Below, piece by piece: positions 1 to 4,460 of a stretch of 5,086 bases of DNA; positions within the stretch are counted from its first letter, which is position 1, and each line of letters starts with the position of its first letter. Origin of the DNA: Cyanobacteriota bacterium (lineage in GTDB: Bacteria; Cyanobacteriota; Cyanobacteriia; Phormidesmidales; Phormidesmidaceae); contig JAQCKL010000381.1 in assembly GCA_027592485.1 (NCBI GenBank), positions 1 to 5,086 of the forward strand, written 5' to 3'. A program made the translations under genes and the position numbers. The notes under the pieces are model-generated. The model was not told the origin of the DNA, did not search any database, and saw nothing but the letters and a program-made list of their open reading frames with translations.

Positions 1-2204
1 TCGGTGCGATCGCCCTCCAACAAGCTCAGCGCATCCAGCACTAAGAGTGCTTGTTGAGTACGGGTGCCCCCTCGCAGTGCTCGCAAGGAAGCTTCCACCG
101 CCTGCACCCGGTTTTTCTCCGTCATCAGCACCGAGAATACTGGATACTCCGGCGCATCCTGCTCAAAGTGCTGAGCTAGGCAGCTCGCCCCGACCAGGTT
201 CACCATGTCCCGTGTATTGGCCTGACTGCCCATCCCAAAGGACTTACCCTTCACCCACTCCAGCAAGGGTTTGGACTCTCCCTGGTAGGTGACGGTAAAG
301 GCCGTTGTGAGGCGATTCCGCAGCCAGCGGGTCACATCCCGCAAGTACTCTGCCGCTTTCTGGTCGTAGGCGGCTCGCGCCTGCCCTGACGCCGTCGAGG
401 CTAAATCTATTGCTGCCGCATACAGCTTTAGCGCGTCATCAAACTCCTTATCCGGTTTCGCCAGCTTAAAGAACACCTCGTCTGTCAGGTGCTCATCCTT
501 AAAGCTGGGGGGTTCGTAGGGCTGGATGAAATATAGATAGAAATCCCGCTCAGGCACCGCCGTCGCCCGCTCATTGGGCGCGCCAAAAAAGAGATAGCCG
601 CGACGGGTGGTGCGCCGTTCCTTCCATTCCAAGTCGTCGTGCTGCCAGATGTTGTACCCAGTGACGTAGGTCTGGTCTTCGCACTCCAGCGCGATTTTGA
701 GGGCGTTGTAGTAGTAGCGATCGAGCTGGGCATATTCCAAGCTCTCCGCCCGCTTCTCAATCAGCGCGTCAAAGTCATCGCTCTTCTTCAGATCCAGGAA
801 ATACTGACGGTTATCGGGATTCGATGAAATGAACTGGCCGCTGACCGTTTTGTGAATCTCCCGCAGCACCGTTTCGATTTGGGAGAGCAGGTCATCCGCC
901 GCCGAATCCCCTCCTAATTCGGCCACCATTGGGTCATACAAGGCCAACGCATCCCGCAATTCCTCCGGCGAGGCCCCAATGGGGGCATAAATATCTCCCG
1001 TTGTTAGCCGATGTACCGACAGCCCATGAATGATCCGCAGCGCCATCGGTTTGTAGGCCGGACGGGTAAACGCCTGCTGAATTCGAGATTCCAGCACTTG
1101 AGAGCAGTCCACCACTGACTTAATTTCGGGCACCGACCGGAACGAGGGATTATCCTTCAGCGTGCTCCAGTAACTGTCATAGGCGATCAGTCCCGGCTTT
1201 TCTGTCGGCACCTCCTCATCCAGGCGCTGCTTCATCGCACCCGACAGGGACTTCAGCACCTCCCGCTTCTCAGCAAAGGAGATCCGCCCAAAGGTGTCGA
1301 TATAGTCCGGATGGATCGGAAACAGACTCACATAGTCATCCATCCGCTCATTTAAATTGCTGTAGAACCGCGCAAACGGGGTAAGGTGCTCTCTTACCTT
1401 GAGCTGCTGCTCCGCCGTCTTCTTCAGCAAGCGTTGAGCCACCACAAACTTCACATCGGTCTGGGCAATTCGCACCTGCTCAAAGCGGTCCTTCACCCGA
1501 CGCATGGTTTCCGCCACAAAGCTAAACCGGGGATTGTCAAACAGCGTTTCTTGTAGACCCGCCACAAACCGAAACTGACTGTCTTTGCAGACTTCCCCTA
1601 CCTCTCGCAGGAAGTTGAGATCCAGAATCAACTCCTGGTCCTTACGGGTACGGAGGTAGTCAAGTAGCTCATCCACCACCAGCAGCAAACCCTGATCGGG
1701 ATATGCCTCCCGAAACGCCTGCATCAAGTTGCCAAACGCGCCCTTGTGATTTGGAATCTCATCCTGTGCCGGAAACTGGTAGGAAACGCCCATCTCAAAC
1801 AGCGATTCCTCTAGCTGCGAACACACGAACTCGCGAAAGTCCATGGTGGTCGAGCCCAGCTCCGTCCGAATCACCTTAAACTTGCCCGCGATCGCCCCCG
1901 CTGCTGCCGCCACTGTCGGGTTCTGTACCAGCGACACCATGTCGGCGTGCTCCGCCAGGGCCGACAGTACTGACATCAAGTGAGATTTCCCCGTCCCGTA
2001 GTTGCCGACAATCAACAGCCCCTTGTTATCGCTCGGCTCCTCAAACTGCAAATTCGGAAAAACCGTGCTGATGAGGCGATCGCCCATCTCTTCTGAGATG
2101 ACGTAGGTACTCACCAGATTTTGCGCCTCGGTCAGCTCGTTTGCATCCCGGAGCTGGACGACGGTTTCAATGGGGTCAAACTGGATCAGGTCACGGTATT
2201 TCAT
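1..2204 (-). CDS. brxC: BrxC/PglY-type ATPase of a type 3 BREX phage-defence system, C-terminal part outside window
   Basis: Large P-loop ATPase of BREX, a system that methylates host DNA and blocks phage replication; the ATPase acts in the cytoplasm with the methyltransferase and PglZ proteins. One open frame of 734 codons runs from the ATG at 2204-2202 off the left edge without a stop; full BrxC proteins are about 1,200 residues, so roughly 60% is visible. The N terminus reads MKYRDLIQFDPIETVVQLRD. Walker A is GNYGTGKS (residues 67-74) after the strand GLLIV; Walker B is LLLVVDE (173-179, D178 and E179), followed by LLDYLRTR. FRFVAGLQETLF follows, as in AAA+-like defence ATPases. The rest is mostly helical with no motif I can name. 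The start is set by the family-like N terminus; a weak GAGAG lies about 8 nt upstream. It sits 50 nt downstream of brxF, so probably co-transcribed. Two HIP1 sites within the ATPase part and one at the left edge suggest long residence in a cyanobacterium. The exact label (DUF499 or DUF6079 branch) is recalled, not searched. Confidence 0.8.
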   Translation of the reverse strand, partial: MKYRDLIQFDPIETVVQLRDANELTEAQNLVSTYVISEEMGDRLISTVFPNLQFEEPSDNKGLLIVGNYGTGKSHLMSVLSALAEHADMVSLVQNPTVAAAAGAIAGKFKVIRTELGSTTMDFREFVCSQLEESLFEMGVSYQFPAQDEIPNHKGAFGNLMQAFREAYPDQGLLLVVDELLDYLRTRKDQELILDLNFLREVGEVCKDSQFRFVAGLQETLFDNPRFSFVAETMRRVKDRFEQVRIAQTDVKFVVAQRLLKKTAEQQLKVREHLTPFARFYSNLNERMDDYVSLFPIHPDYIDTFGRISFAEKREVLKSLSGAMKQRLDEEVPTEKPGLIAYDSYWSTLKDNPSFRSVPEIKSVVDCSQVLESRIQQAFTRPAYKPMALRIIHGLSVHRLTTGDIYAPIGASPEELRDALALYDPMVAELGGDSAADDLLSQIETVLREIHKTVSGQFISSNPDNRQYFLDLKKSDDFDALIEKRAESLEYAQLDRYYYNALKIALECEDQTYVTGYNIWQHDDLEWKERRTTRRGYLFFGAPNERATAVPERDFYLYFIQPYEPPSFKDEHLTDEVFFKLAKPDKEFDDALKLYAAAIDLASTASGQARAAYDQKAAEYLRDVTRWLRNRLTTAFTVTYQGESKPLLEWVKGKSFGMGSQANTRDMVNLVGASCLAQHFEQDAPEYPVFSVLMTEKNRVQAVEASLRALRGGTRTQQALLVLDALSLLEGDRT

Positions 2205-2254
2205 GGGGGCTCTCAGCGGTCGGGCGTTTGGGGCAGAGATCAAGACAGGGAAGC
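2205..2254 (-). other. brxF-brxC intergenic spacer within the presumed operon
   Basis: This 50-nt gap separates the brxF stop from the brxC ATG. I see no hairpin followed by a T-run and no clear promoter, so the two genes are probably read as one transcript. Only a weak purine stretch (GAGAG) precedes the brxC ATG. Confidence 0.5.
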
Positions 2255-2725
2255 TTAGGGAGTTGTCGGGAACAGCAGCAAGTCTTTGTGGGAATAGCGG
2301 CAATACTCCGGATGTCCGGGCTCCGCATAGGTGAGGTAGCGATCGTCCCGCTCCCCTGGCCACACCACCAGCAAGCAATGGCGACGGGCCACCTGCTGCA
2401 AACTCTTCAAAACATCTAGCCGTAAGGTCTGATCAAACAGGATTTCAATGCGATCTAGCAGCGTCACGGGAACTTCAGACGACAAGGCGATCGCATCGGT
2501 CAGCCCCATGGCTTTATGGGGCCACTGCCGCTTCGGAATTTCTAGGAGTGCCTGACTCAGCCCTAGATTCAGGTTGACATAGCGCCCCCCTAGATCCGTC
2601 GCCATTTCTCGCCAATGAGCGGACGACTGTCGCTCTGAAATCCAAAACACGAGCTGATGATACTGCCCTCTGGCAATATCAAGTAACTTAGCCTGGTCGG
2701 CAATCTGTGGGGCATAGGTTTCCAT
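2255..2725 (-). CDS. brxF: BrxF-like protein of a type 3 BREX system, lacking a recognisable P-loop
   Basis: Complete gene of 156 codons, ATG 2725-2723, stop TAA 2257-2255. BrxF is the small first protein of type 3 BREX operons, usually about 150 residues and described as P-loop-containing; its biochemical role is unclear. The recognition rests on YVNLNLGLSQALLEIPKRQ (residues 49-67), a Walker B-like VTLLDRIEILFD (87-98), VVWPGE (120-125) and the family hallmark LTYAEPGHPEY (131-141), together with its place just ahead of brxC. Oddity: after the first strand (LVFWI, 25-29), where a GxxxxGKT/S is expected, the protein reads SERQSSAHWREM (30-41), with no glycine or lysine. The other frames of this stretch do not restore a P-loop, so a simple frameshift does not explain it. 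No signal peptide or membrane segment is seen. The ribosome site is weak (an AGG about 15 nt before the ATG). The family assignment is firm; whether the protein still binds nucleotide is doubtful. Confidence 0.85.
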   Translation of the reverse strand: METYAPQIADQAKLLDIARGQYHQLVFWISERQSSAHWREMATDLGGRYVNLNLGLSQALLEIPKRQWPHKAMGLTDAIALSSEVPVTLLDRIEILFDQTLRLDVLKSLQQVARRHCLLVVWPGERDDRYLTYAEPGHPEYCRYSHKDLLLFPTTP

Positions 2726-2769
2726 ATTGTCTGCAACCTATCATTTTTCTACAAACTGAAATTTTAGTA

Positions 2770-2848
2770 AGAGCTAACGCATAGGCCATAGGCGCTATAA
2801 CTAAGCCGATCACTCTAAAAGAGCCAAGCCATATACAAGAGAGCTAAC
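2770..2848. repeat. 9-bp direct repeat AGAGCTAAC, two copies upstream of brxF
   Basis: AGAGCTAAC occurs at 2770-2778 and again at 2840-2848, with start points 70 bp apart. The second copy lies within the palindrome GAGAG-CTAA-CTCTC (2839-2852). They lie 45 and 115 bp ahead of the brxF start. Such spacing would suit a regulator binding near the BREX promoter, but a chance repeat of this length in AT-rich DNA is possible. Confidence 0.3.
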
Positions 2849-2963
2849 TCTCACAACCCCTTTCCTATAAAGGCTTTTGGGAAAAATATCTCAGTTTAAT
2901 CCGATCAACCTACTGAGTTTGGCTTTGGAGTTAGATTGCACATGTTTTTACGATCATGCCCAT

Positions 2964-2989
2964 ACTTCCAATTCTGTAGTCATGGAAGT
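2964..2989. repeat. Inverted repeat, 7-bp arms
   Basis: ACTTCCA (2964-2970) and its exact complement TGGAAGT (2983-2989) flank a 12-nt loop. It lies 65 to 90 bp ahead of the umuD remnant and 240 bp ahead of brxF. It does not fit the cyanobacterial LexA box as I know it, and no T-run follows. It may be a leftover operator or chance. Confidence 0.3.
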
Positions 2990-3053
2990 TACTTAGGGTC
3001 CATGGCATTTTTGCCAATTCACGATTTTACTGCCATCGCATAGAAATCAACCC

Positions 3054-3209
3054 ATGGGCTTCCCAGTTCCCTGCAATGCCTTCGAGCAACGCCTCGACCT
3101 CAACCACCGCCTGGTTCACAACCCCGCCGCCACCTTCTTCATGCGGGTCGATAGCACCGTCAAAACCAGCACCGATATCCATCCCGGTGACCGTTCAGCC
3201 CAGAGATAG
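3054..3209 (+). pseudogene. umuD remnant: LexA-like peptidase fragment of an error-prone polymerase operon
   Basis: The 51-codon frame from ATG 3054 to TAG 3207-3209 reads MGFPVPCNAFEQRLDLN, then HNPAATFFMRV and IHPGD. This is the middle of UmuD (peptidase S24 family), which self-cleaves under RecA control and then joins UmuC to form DNA polymerase V. The catalytic-serine segment, GDSM in active UmuD, aligns here with STVK, and the C-terminal half with the catalytic lysine is missing: after IHPGD the frame runs into RSAQR and a stop. Immediately afterwards, in another frame, UmuC sequence starts, so a deletion has joined the two genes. The N-terminal UmuD segment with the cleavage site is not seen. 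No product with activity is expected. Recognition comes from motif memory; confidence in the family is good. Confidence 0.7.
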
Positions 3210-3456
3210 AGCAATATTCCATTGATGAAGCCTTGCTGGGGCTACACGGGTTTACCCAGCAGGATTTAACGGAATACGGTCAACGCATCCGCGCCACCGT
3301 AAAGCAATGGACCGGGATTCAGGTTCCTGTGGGCATTGCCTCCACTAAAACCCTAGCCAAACTCGCCGCCCATGTCGCCAAAAGTGAAAGATTGGGGTCG
3401 TGGATTTTGGTTCCGTGACTGACCTGCCACAAGTGTTATGGCAGTCGCCAGTCCGG
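3191..3456 (+). pseudogene. umuC remnant: Y-family DNA polymerase fragment with deletion and frameshift
   Basis: UmuC is the catalytic subunit of translesion polymerase V. From 3191 (just after a TGA at 3188-3190) the frame reads PFSPEIEQYSIDEALLGL, containing the palm-domain SIDEA motif with its acidic residues, then DLTEYGQRIRATVKQW and VPVGIASTKTLAKLAAHVAK, all typical of UmuC. At a G tract (3394-3397) the frame is lost and ends at a stop (TGA, 3416-3418); reading on one base over gives GVVDFGSVTDLPQVLWQSPV, the next UmuC segment, so one G seems to have been deleted. Similarity fades near 3456. The first third of the protein (with the N-terminal catalytic aspartate) and the little-finger domain are missing. 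The preceding umuD fragment overlaps it in another frame, showing that the umuD end and umuC start were removed together. This is a dead gene, not a short functional one. Confidence 0.72.
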
Positions 3457-3490
3457 TTAGGACAAGACTGCGAGTCACGTTGCTGCTGCG

Positions 3491-3512
3491 CTAGGGATCA
3501 GAGCGATCCTAG
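3491..3512. repeat. Hairpin CTAGG(g)ATC / GATCCTAG
   Basis: CTAGGGATC (3491-3499) pairs with GATCCTAG (3505-3512) over 8 bp with one bulged G and a 5-nt loop. No T-run follows on either strand, so a terminator is unlikely. It lies just past the point where umuC similarity ends. Confidence 0.35.
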
Positions 3513-3551
3513 GTGTCCTAAGCAAAGTGGCCAGCGCTATAAAAAGCATGG

Positions 3552-3573
3552 ATGCCCCAGAAGTGTGGGGTAT
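3552..3573. repeat. 8-bp hairpin next to the tRNA-like fragment
   Basis: ATGCCCCA (3552-3559) pairs with TGGGGTAT (3566-3573), including one G-T pair, around the 6-nt loop GAAGTG. It lies 8 nt before the T-arm at 3581. The loop size is wrong for an anticodon arm (7 nt), so it may be a degenerate tRNA arm or unrelated. Confidence 0.35.
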
Positions 3574-3580
3574 GGGGGGC

Positions 3581-3605
3581 GCAGATTCAAATCCTGTCGC
3601 TCCAA
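3581..3605 (+). pseudogene. tRNA-like 3' fragment: T-arm plus acceptor strand
   Basis: GCAGA (3581-3585), the loop TTCAAAT (3586-3592) and CCTGT (3593-3597) form a T-arm with one mismatch (A3585 against C3593, where a conserved G-C pair is expected). CGCTCCA follows as a possible 3' acceptor strand (3598-3604). The sequence recalls the 3' end of bacterial tRNA-Pro, but no matching 5' acceptor strand (GGAGCG) or proper D and anticodon arms lie upstream, and no CCA follows. I read it as a decayed or partial tRNA, not a working gene. It could be a leftover attachment site. Confidence 0.4.
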
Positions 3606-3655
3606 TAAGTCGCCCCCCCATTGCTGGGAGGTTTCGCTGTTTTTAAACGTTATTT

Positions 3656-3817
3656 GTGACGACTGGGTCCACAAAGGAAAAGGTCAACATTGCGGTACTG
3701 CCGACCTTTGTCGATGCTTTGGCGGCGGTACGCCGCTCTATATGGGCACATAGAAACAGTCCAAACAGTCCCAGCGGAATTGCACCCTGGTCCGACCTAC
3801 TCTGCCATGCAGCGTAA
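3656..3817 (+). pseudogene. Possible C-terminal remnant of a cyanobacterial transposase
   Basis: A frame of 53 codons from GTG 3656 to TAA 3815-3817, open back to a stop at 3644-3646, reads VNIAVLPTFVDALAAVRRSI and ends with LLCHAA. An FxDALxAVRR-like segment and a CYAA/CHAA ending are, as I recall them, features of the tails of DDE transposases common in cyanobacteria. No catalytic residues, no inverted-repeat ends and no upstream part of the gene are present. No ribosome site supports the GTG start. If this reading is right, it is a dead fragment left by an insertion sequence; otherwise it is a chance open frame. The family is not identified. Confidence 0.35.
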
Positions 3818-3871
3818 ATGGCTACAGTCGAGCTAGATAGAGATTGCAGACTGTGCCTAATTTTGACCGTG

Positions 3872-3915
3872 AGTGTTGAAAGCCTATTGAAAGATTTAGA
3901 AAGCGTTTCAACACT
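3872..3915. repeat. Inverted repeat AGTGTTGAAA(GC) / (GC)TTTCAACACT
   Basis: AGTGTTGAAAGC (3872-3883) pairs with GCGTTTCAACACT (3903-3915): 10 perfect base pairs plus two more after one bulged G, around a 19-nt loop. The GTTTCAAC and GTTGAAA words recall cyanobacterial CRISPR repeats, but no second unit or regular spacer pattern exists. It may be the end of a mobile element or a structured transcript. Confidence 0.4.
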
Positions 3916-4043
3916 GCCTAACCCTTGCAGGGCAAATCTTTGAAGGATTTGATTGAAAAGTTGAAGGGATGACTTGCTTGGTCTAATCTTCTATAAAACA
4001 TCGAAGTTTCTGGGCAAATCCTGGGCTTTTTTCAATCTAATGC

Positions 4044-4072
4044 CTGAAAGCCTTTCCAGACAAGACTTTCAG
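4044..4072. repeat. Inverted repeat CTGAAAG / CTTTCAG
   Basis: CTGAAAG (4044-4050) and CTTTCAG (4066-4072) are exact complements around a 15-nt loop, ending 11 nt before the tRNA-Ser fragment. In position it could be mistaken for the 5' half of the tRNA, but it matches neither a Ser acceptor strand nor a D-arm. Confidence 0.3.
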
Positions 4073-4083
4073 AATTACCTATA

Positions 4084-4139
4084 CCGACTTGAAATCGGAT
4101 GTCCCAAAAGGACCGTGGGTTCGAATCCCACCCTCTCCG
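4084..4139 (+). pseudogene. 3' half of tRNA-Ser(UGA), possible attachment-site scar
   Basis: CCGA (4084-4087), loop CTTGAAA (4088-4094) and TCGG (4095-4098) form an anticodon arm with anticodon TGA, which reads serine UCA codons. A long variable arm follows, GTCC-CAAAA-GGAC (4101-4113), as expected for class II serine tRNAs. The T-arm is perfect: GTGGG-TTCGAAT-CCCAC (4115-4131). Then CCTCTCC (4132-4138) is the 3' acceptor strand with discriminator G4139, the usual base for tRNA-Ser. The 5' acceptor strand GGAGAGG and the D-arm are absent upstream, and the fifth anticodon-stem pair is already lost (A4083 against A4099). So only the 3' half survives, with all its pairing intact. Integrases that target tRNA genes leave exactly such 3' halves at island ends, which is my preferred reading. 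It cannot act as a tRNA. Confidence 0.75.
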
Positions 4140-4226
4140 TACCATCATTTGAATCCCTTAGCCACTTTTCCCATGCCGAACAGGGTATCAAAGCCATCAT
4201 CTAAACGGCTTGAAGCCCCCCCATGA

Positions 4227-4283
4227 ACAGCATTCACACCCTAACGACTGCAGTTGCTGGAGTTGTTGGGATGTGAATGCTGT
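4227..4283. repeat. Long imperfect hairpin, 18 paired bases
   Basis: ACAGCATTCACA (4227-4238) is exactly complementary to TGTGAATGCTGT (4272-4283). Inside it, CCC (4239-4241) pairs with GGG (4268-4270) and AAC (4243-4245) with GTT (4265-4267), with T4242 and A4271 bulged. The loop of 19 nt contains CTGCAG. No T-run follows on either strand. It may be a factor-independent pausing structure, a small mobile palindrome or part of a structured RNA. Confidence 0.55.
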
Positions 4284-4387
4284 CTCTACCCCCTCTGCCA
4301 CCACATCCATCCCTAAGGGTTTTCGTTGTCGTCAAGGAAGAATTCACATTTTCCTGCTAAACCTCGTTTAACTTGAAACCCGGCGTT

Positions 4388-4428
4388 CCTCTCACCCCCA
4401 GCCCCTCTACCAGAGGGCGAGGGGAGAG
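4388..4428. repeat. Cyanobacterial GGGG/CCCC palindromic repeat
   Basis: CCCTCT (4403-4408) and AGAGGG (4412-4417) form a 6-bp hairpin with loop ACC. An alternative pairing joins CCCCTC (4402-4407) to GAGGGG (4419-4424), and an outer CTCTC (4389-4393) can pair with GAGAG (4424-4428). CACCCCCAGCCCCTCT followed by AGAGGGCGAGGGG is a word I know as a dispersed intergenic repeat in many cyanobacterial genomes. It lies 33 bp beyond the DUF362 stop codon, a typical intergenic location. Confidence 0.55.
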
Positions 4429-4460
4429 AAAAAAACTACAGTTCTCAAAATGGGCTTGGT

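Larger units (their letters stand above)
2726..3053. other. Intergenic region upstream of brxF, probably carrying the BREX promoter
   Basis: These 328 bases contain no supportable gene on either strand and are clearly more AT-rich than the flanking coding DNA. As the brxF upstream region it should hold the BREX promoter on the minus strand. Possible -10-like hexamers on that strand are TAAAAT (about 2762-2767) and TATAGC (about 2793-2798), but neither has a convincing -35 partner, so no promoter is called. It also contains a 9-bp direct repeat, a 14-bp palindrome, an inverted repeat at 2964-2989 and a small hairpin TGGCA-TTTT-TGCCA (3003-3016), some listed separately. No trace of the N-terminal part of umuD was found just before 3054. 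Confidence 0.5.
3457..3655. other. Non-coding debris between the umuC remnant and the transposase-like tail
   Basis: No gene is supported here. A plus-strand frame stays open across it but its sequence after the umuC segment has no recognisable character. The stretch holds two hairpins (3491-3512 and 3552-3573) and a tRNA-like 3' fragment (3581-3605), which are listed separately. Confidence 0.5.
3818..4083. other. Gene-free AT-rich stretch before the tRNA-Ser fragment
   Basis: No protein gene is supported on either strand. A plus-strand frame that starts at 3974 runs through the tRNA-Ser sequence and is not believable as a gene. The stretch contains two inverted repeats (3872-3915 and 4044-4072) and several TTGAAGG/TTGAAAAG-like words between 3940 and 3970 without regular spacing. 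Confidence 0.5.
4140..4460. other. Intergenic region between tRNA-Ser fragment and DUF362 gene
   Basis: About 320 bases with no supportable gene on either strand. It holds a long hairpin (4227-4283) and a palindromic repeat (4388-4428). It forms the 3' flank of the minus-strand DUF362 gene. No standard stem plus T-run terminator is seen for that gene: on the minus strand a T-run (about 4429-4435) comes before, not after, the palindromic repeat. Confidence 0.5.

Noticed and set aside
47..292. Plus-strand open frame of 81 codons
   Set aside because: It lies antisense to brxC, is proline-rich with no family character, and follows from the codon pattern of the real gene.
485..827. Open frames on both strands, 91 and 62 codons
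   Set aside because: Both are out of frame with the continuous brxC coding sequence, which covers the whole stretch.
2141..2419. Plus-strand open frame of 92 codons
   Set aside because: It runs antisense across the end of brxF and the start of brxC and has no recognisable motif.
3003..3016. Terminator-like hairpin TGGCA-TTTT-TGCCA
   Set aside because: The stem is only 5 bp and no T-run follows it on either strand; the T residues form the loop.
3400..3753. Plus-strand open frame of 117 codons as a gene
   Set aside because: Only its first 19 or so codons are meaningful, being the frameshifted umuC remnant; the rest runs through hairpins and a tRNA-like fragment.
3866..3970. CRISPR array
   Set aside because: GTTTCAAC and TTGAAAG words occur, but there are no equal-length repeats with regular spacers.
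4084..4139. Functional tRNA-Ser gene
   Set aside because: The 5' acceptor strand and the D-arm are absent, and no 5' half is found in the preceding sequence that could come from an intron-split gene.
3974..4204. Plus-strand open frame of 76 codons
   Set aside because: It reads through the tRNA-Ser 3' half, giving the VGSNPTLS-type peptide typical of translated tRNA sequence.
4388..4440. Rho-independent terminator for the DUF362 gene
   Set aside because: On the minus strand the T-run comes before the hairpin, the reverse of a terminator; on the plus strand the hairpin is followed by A residues.
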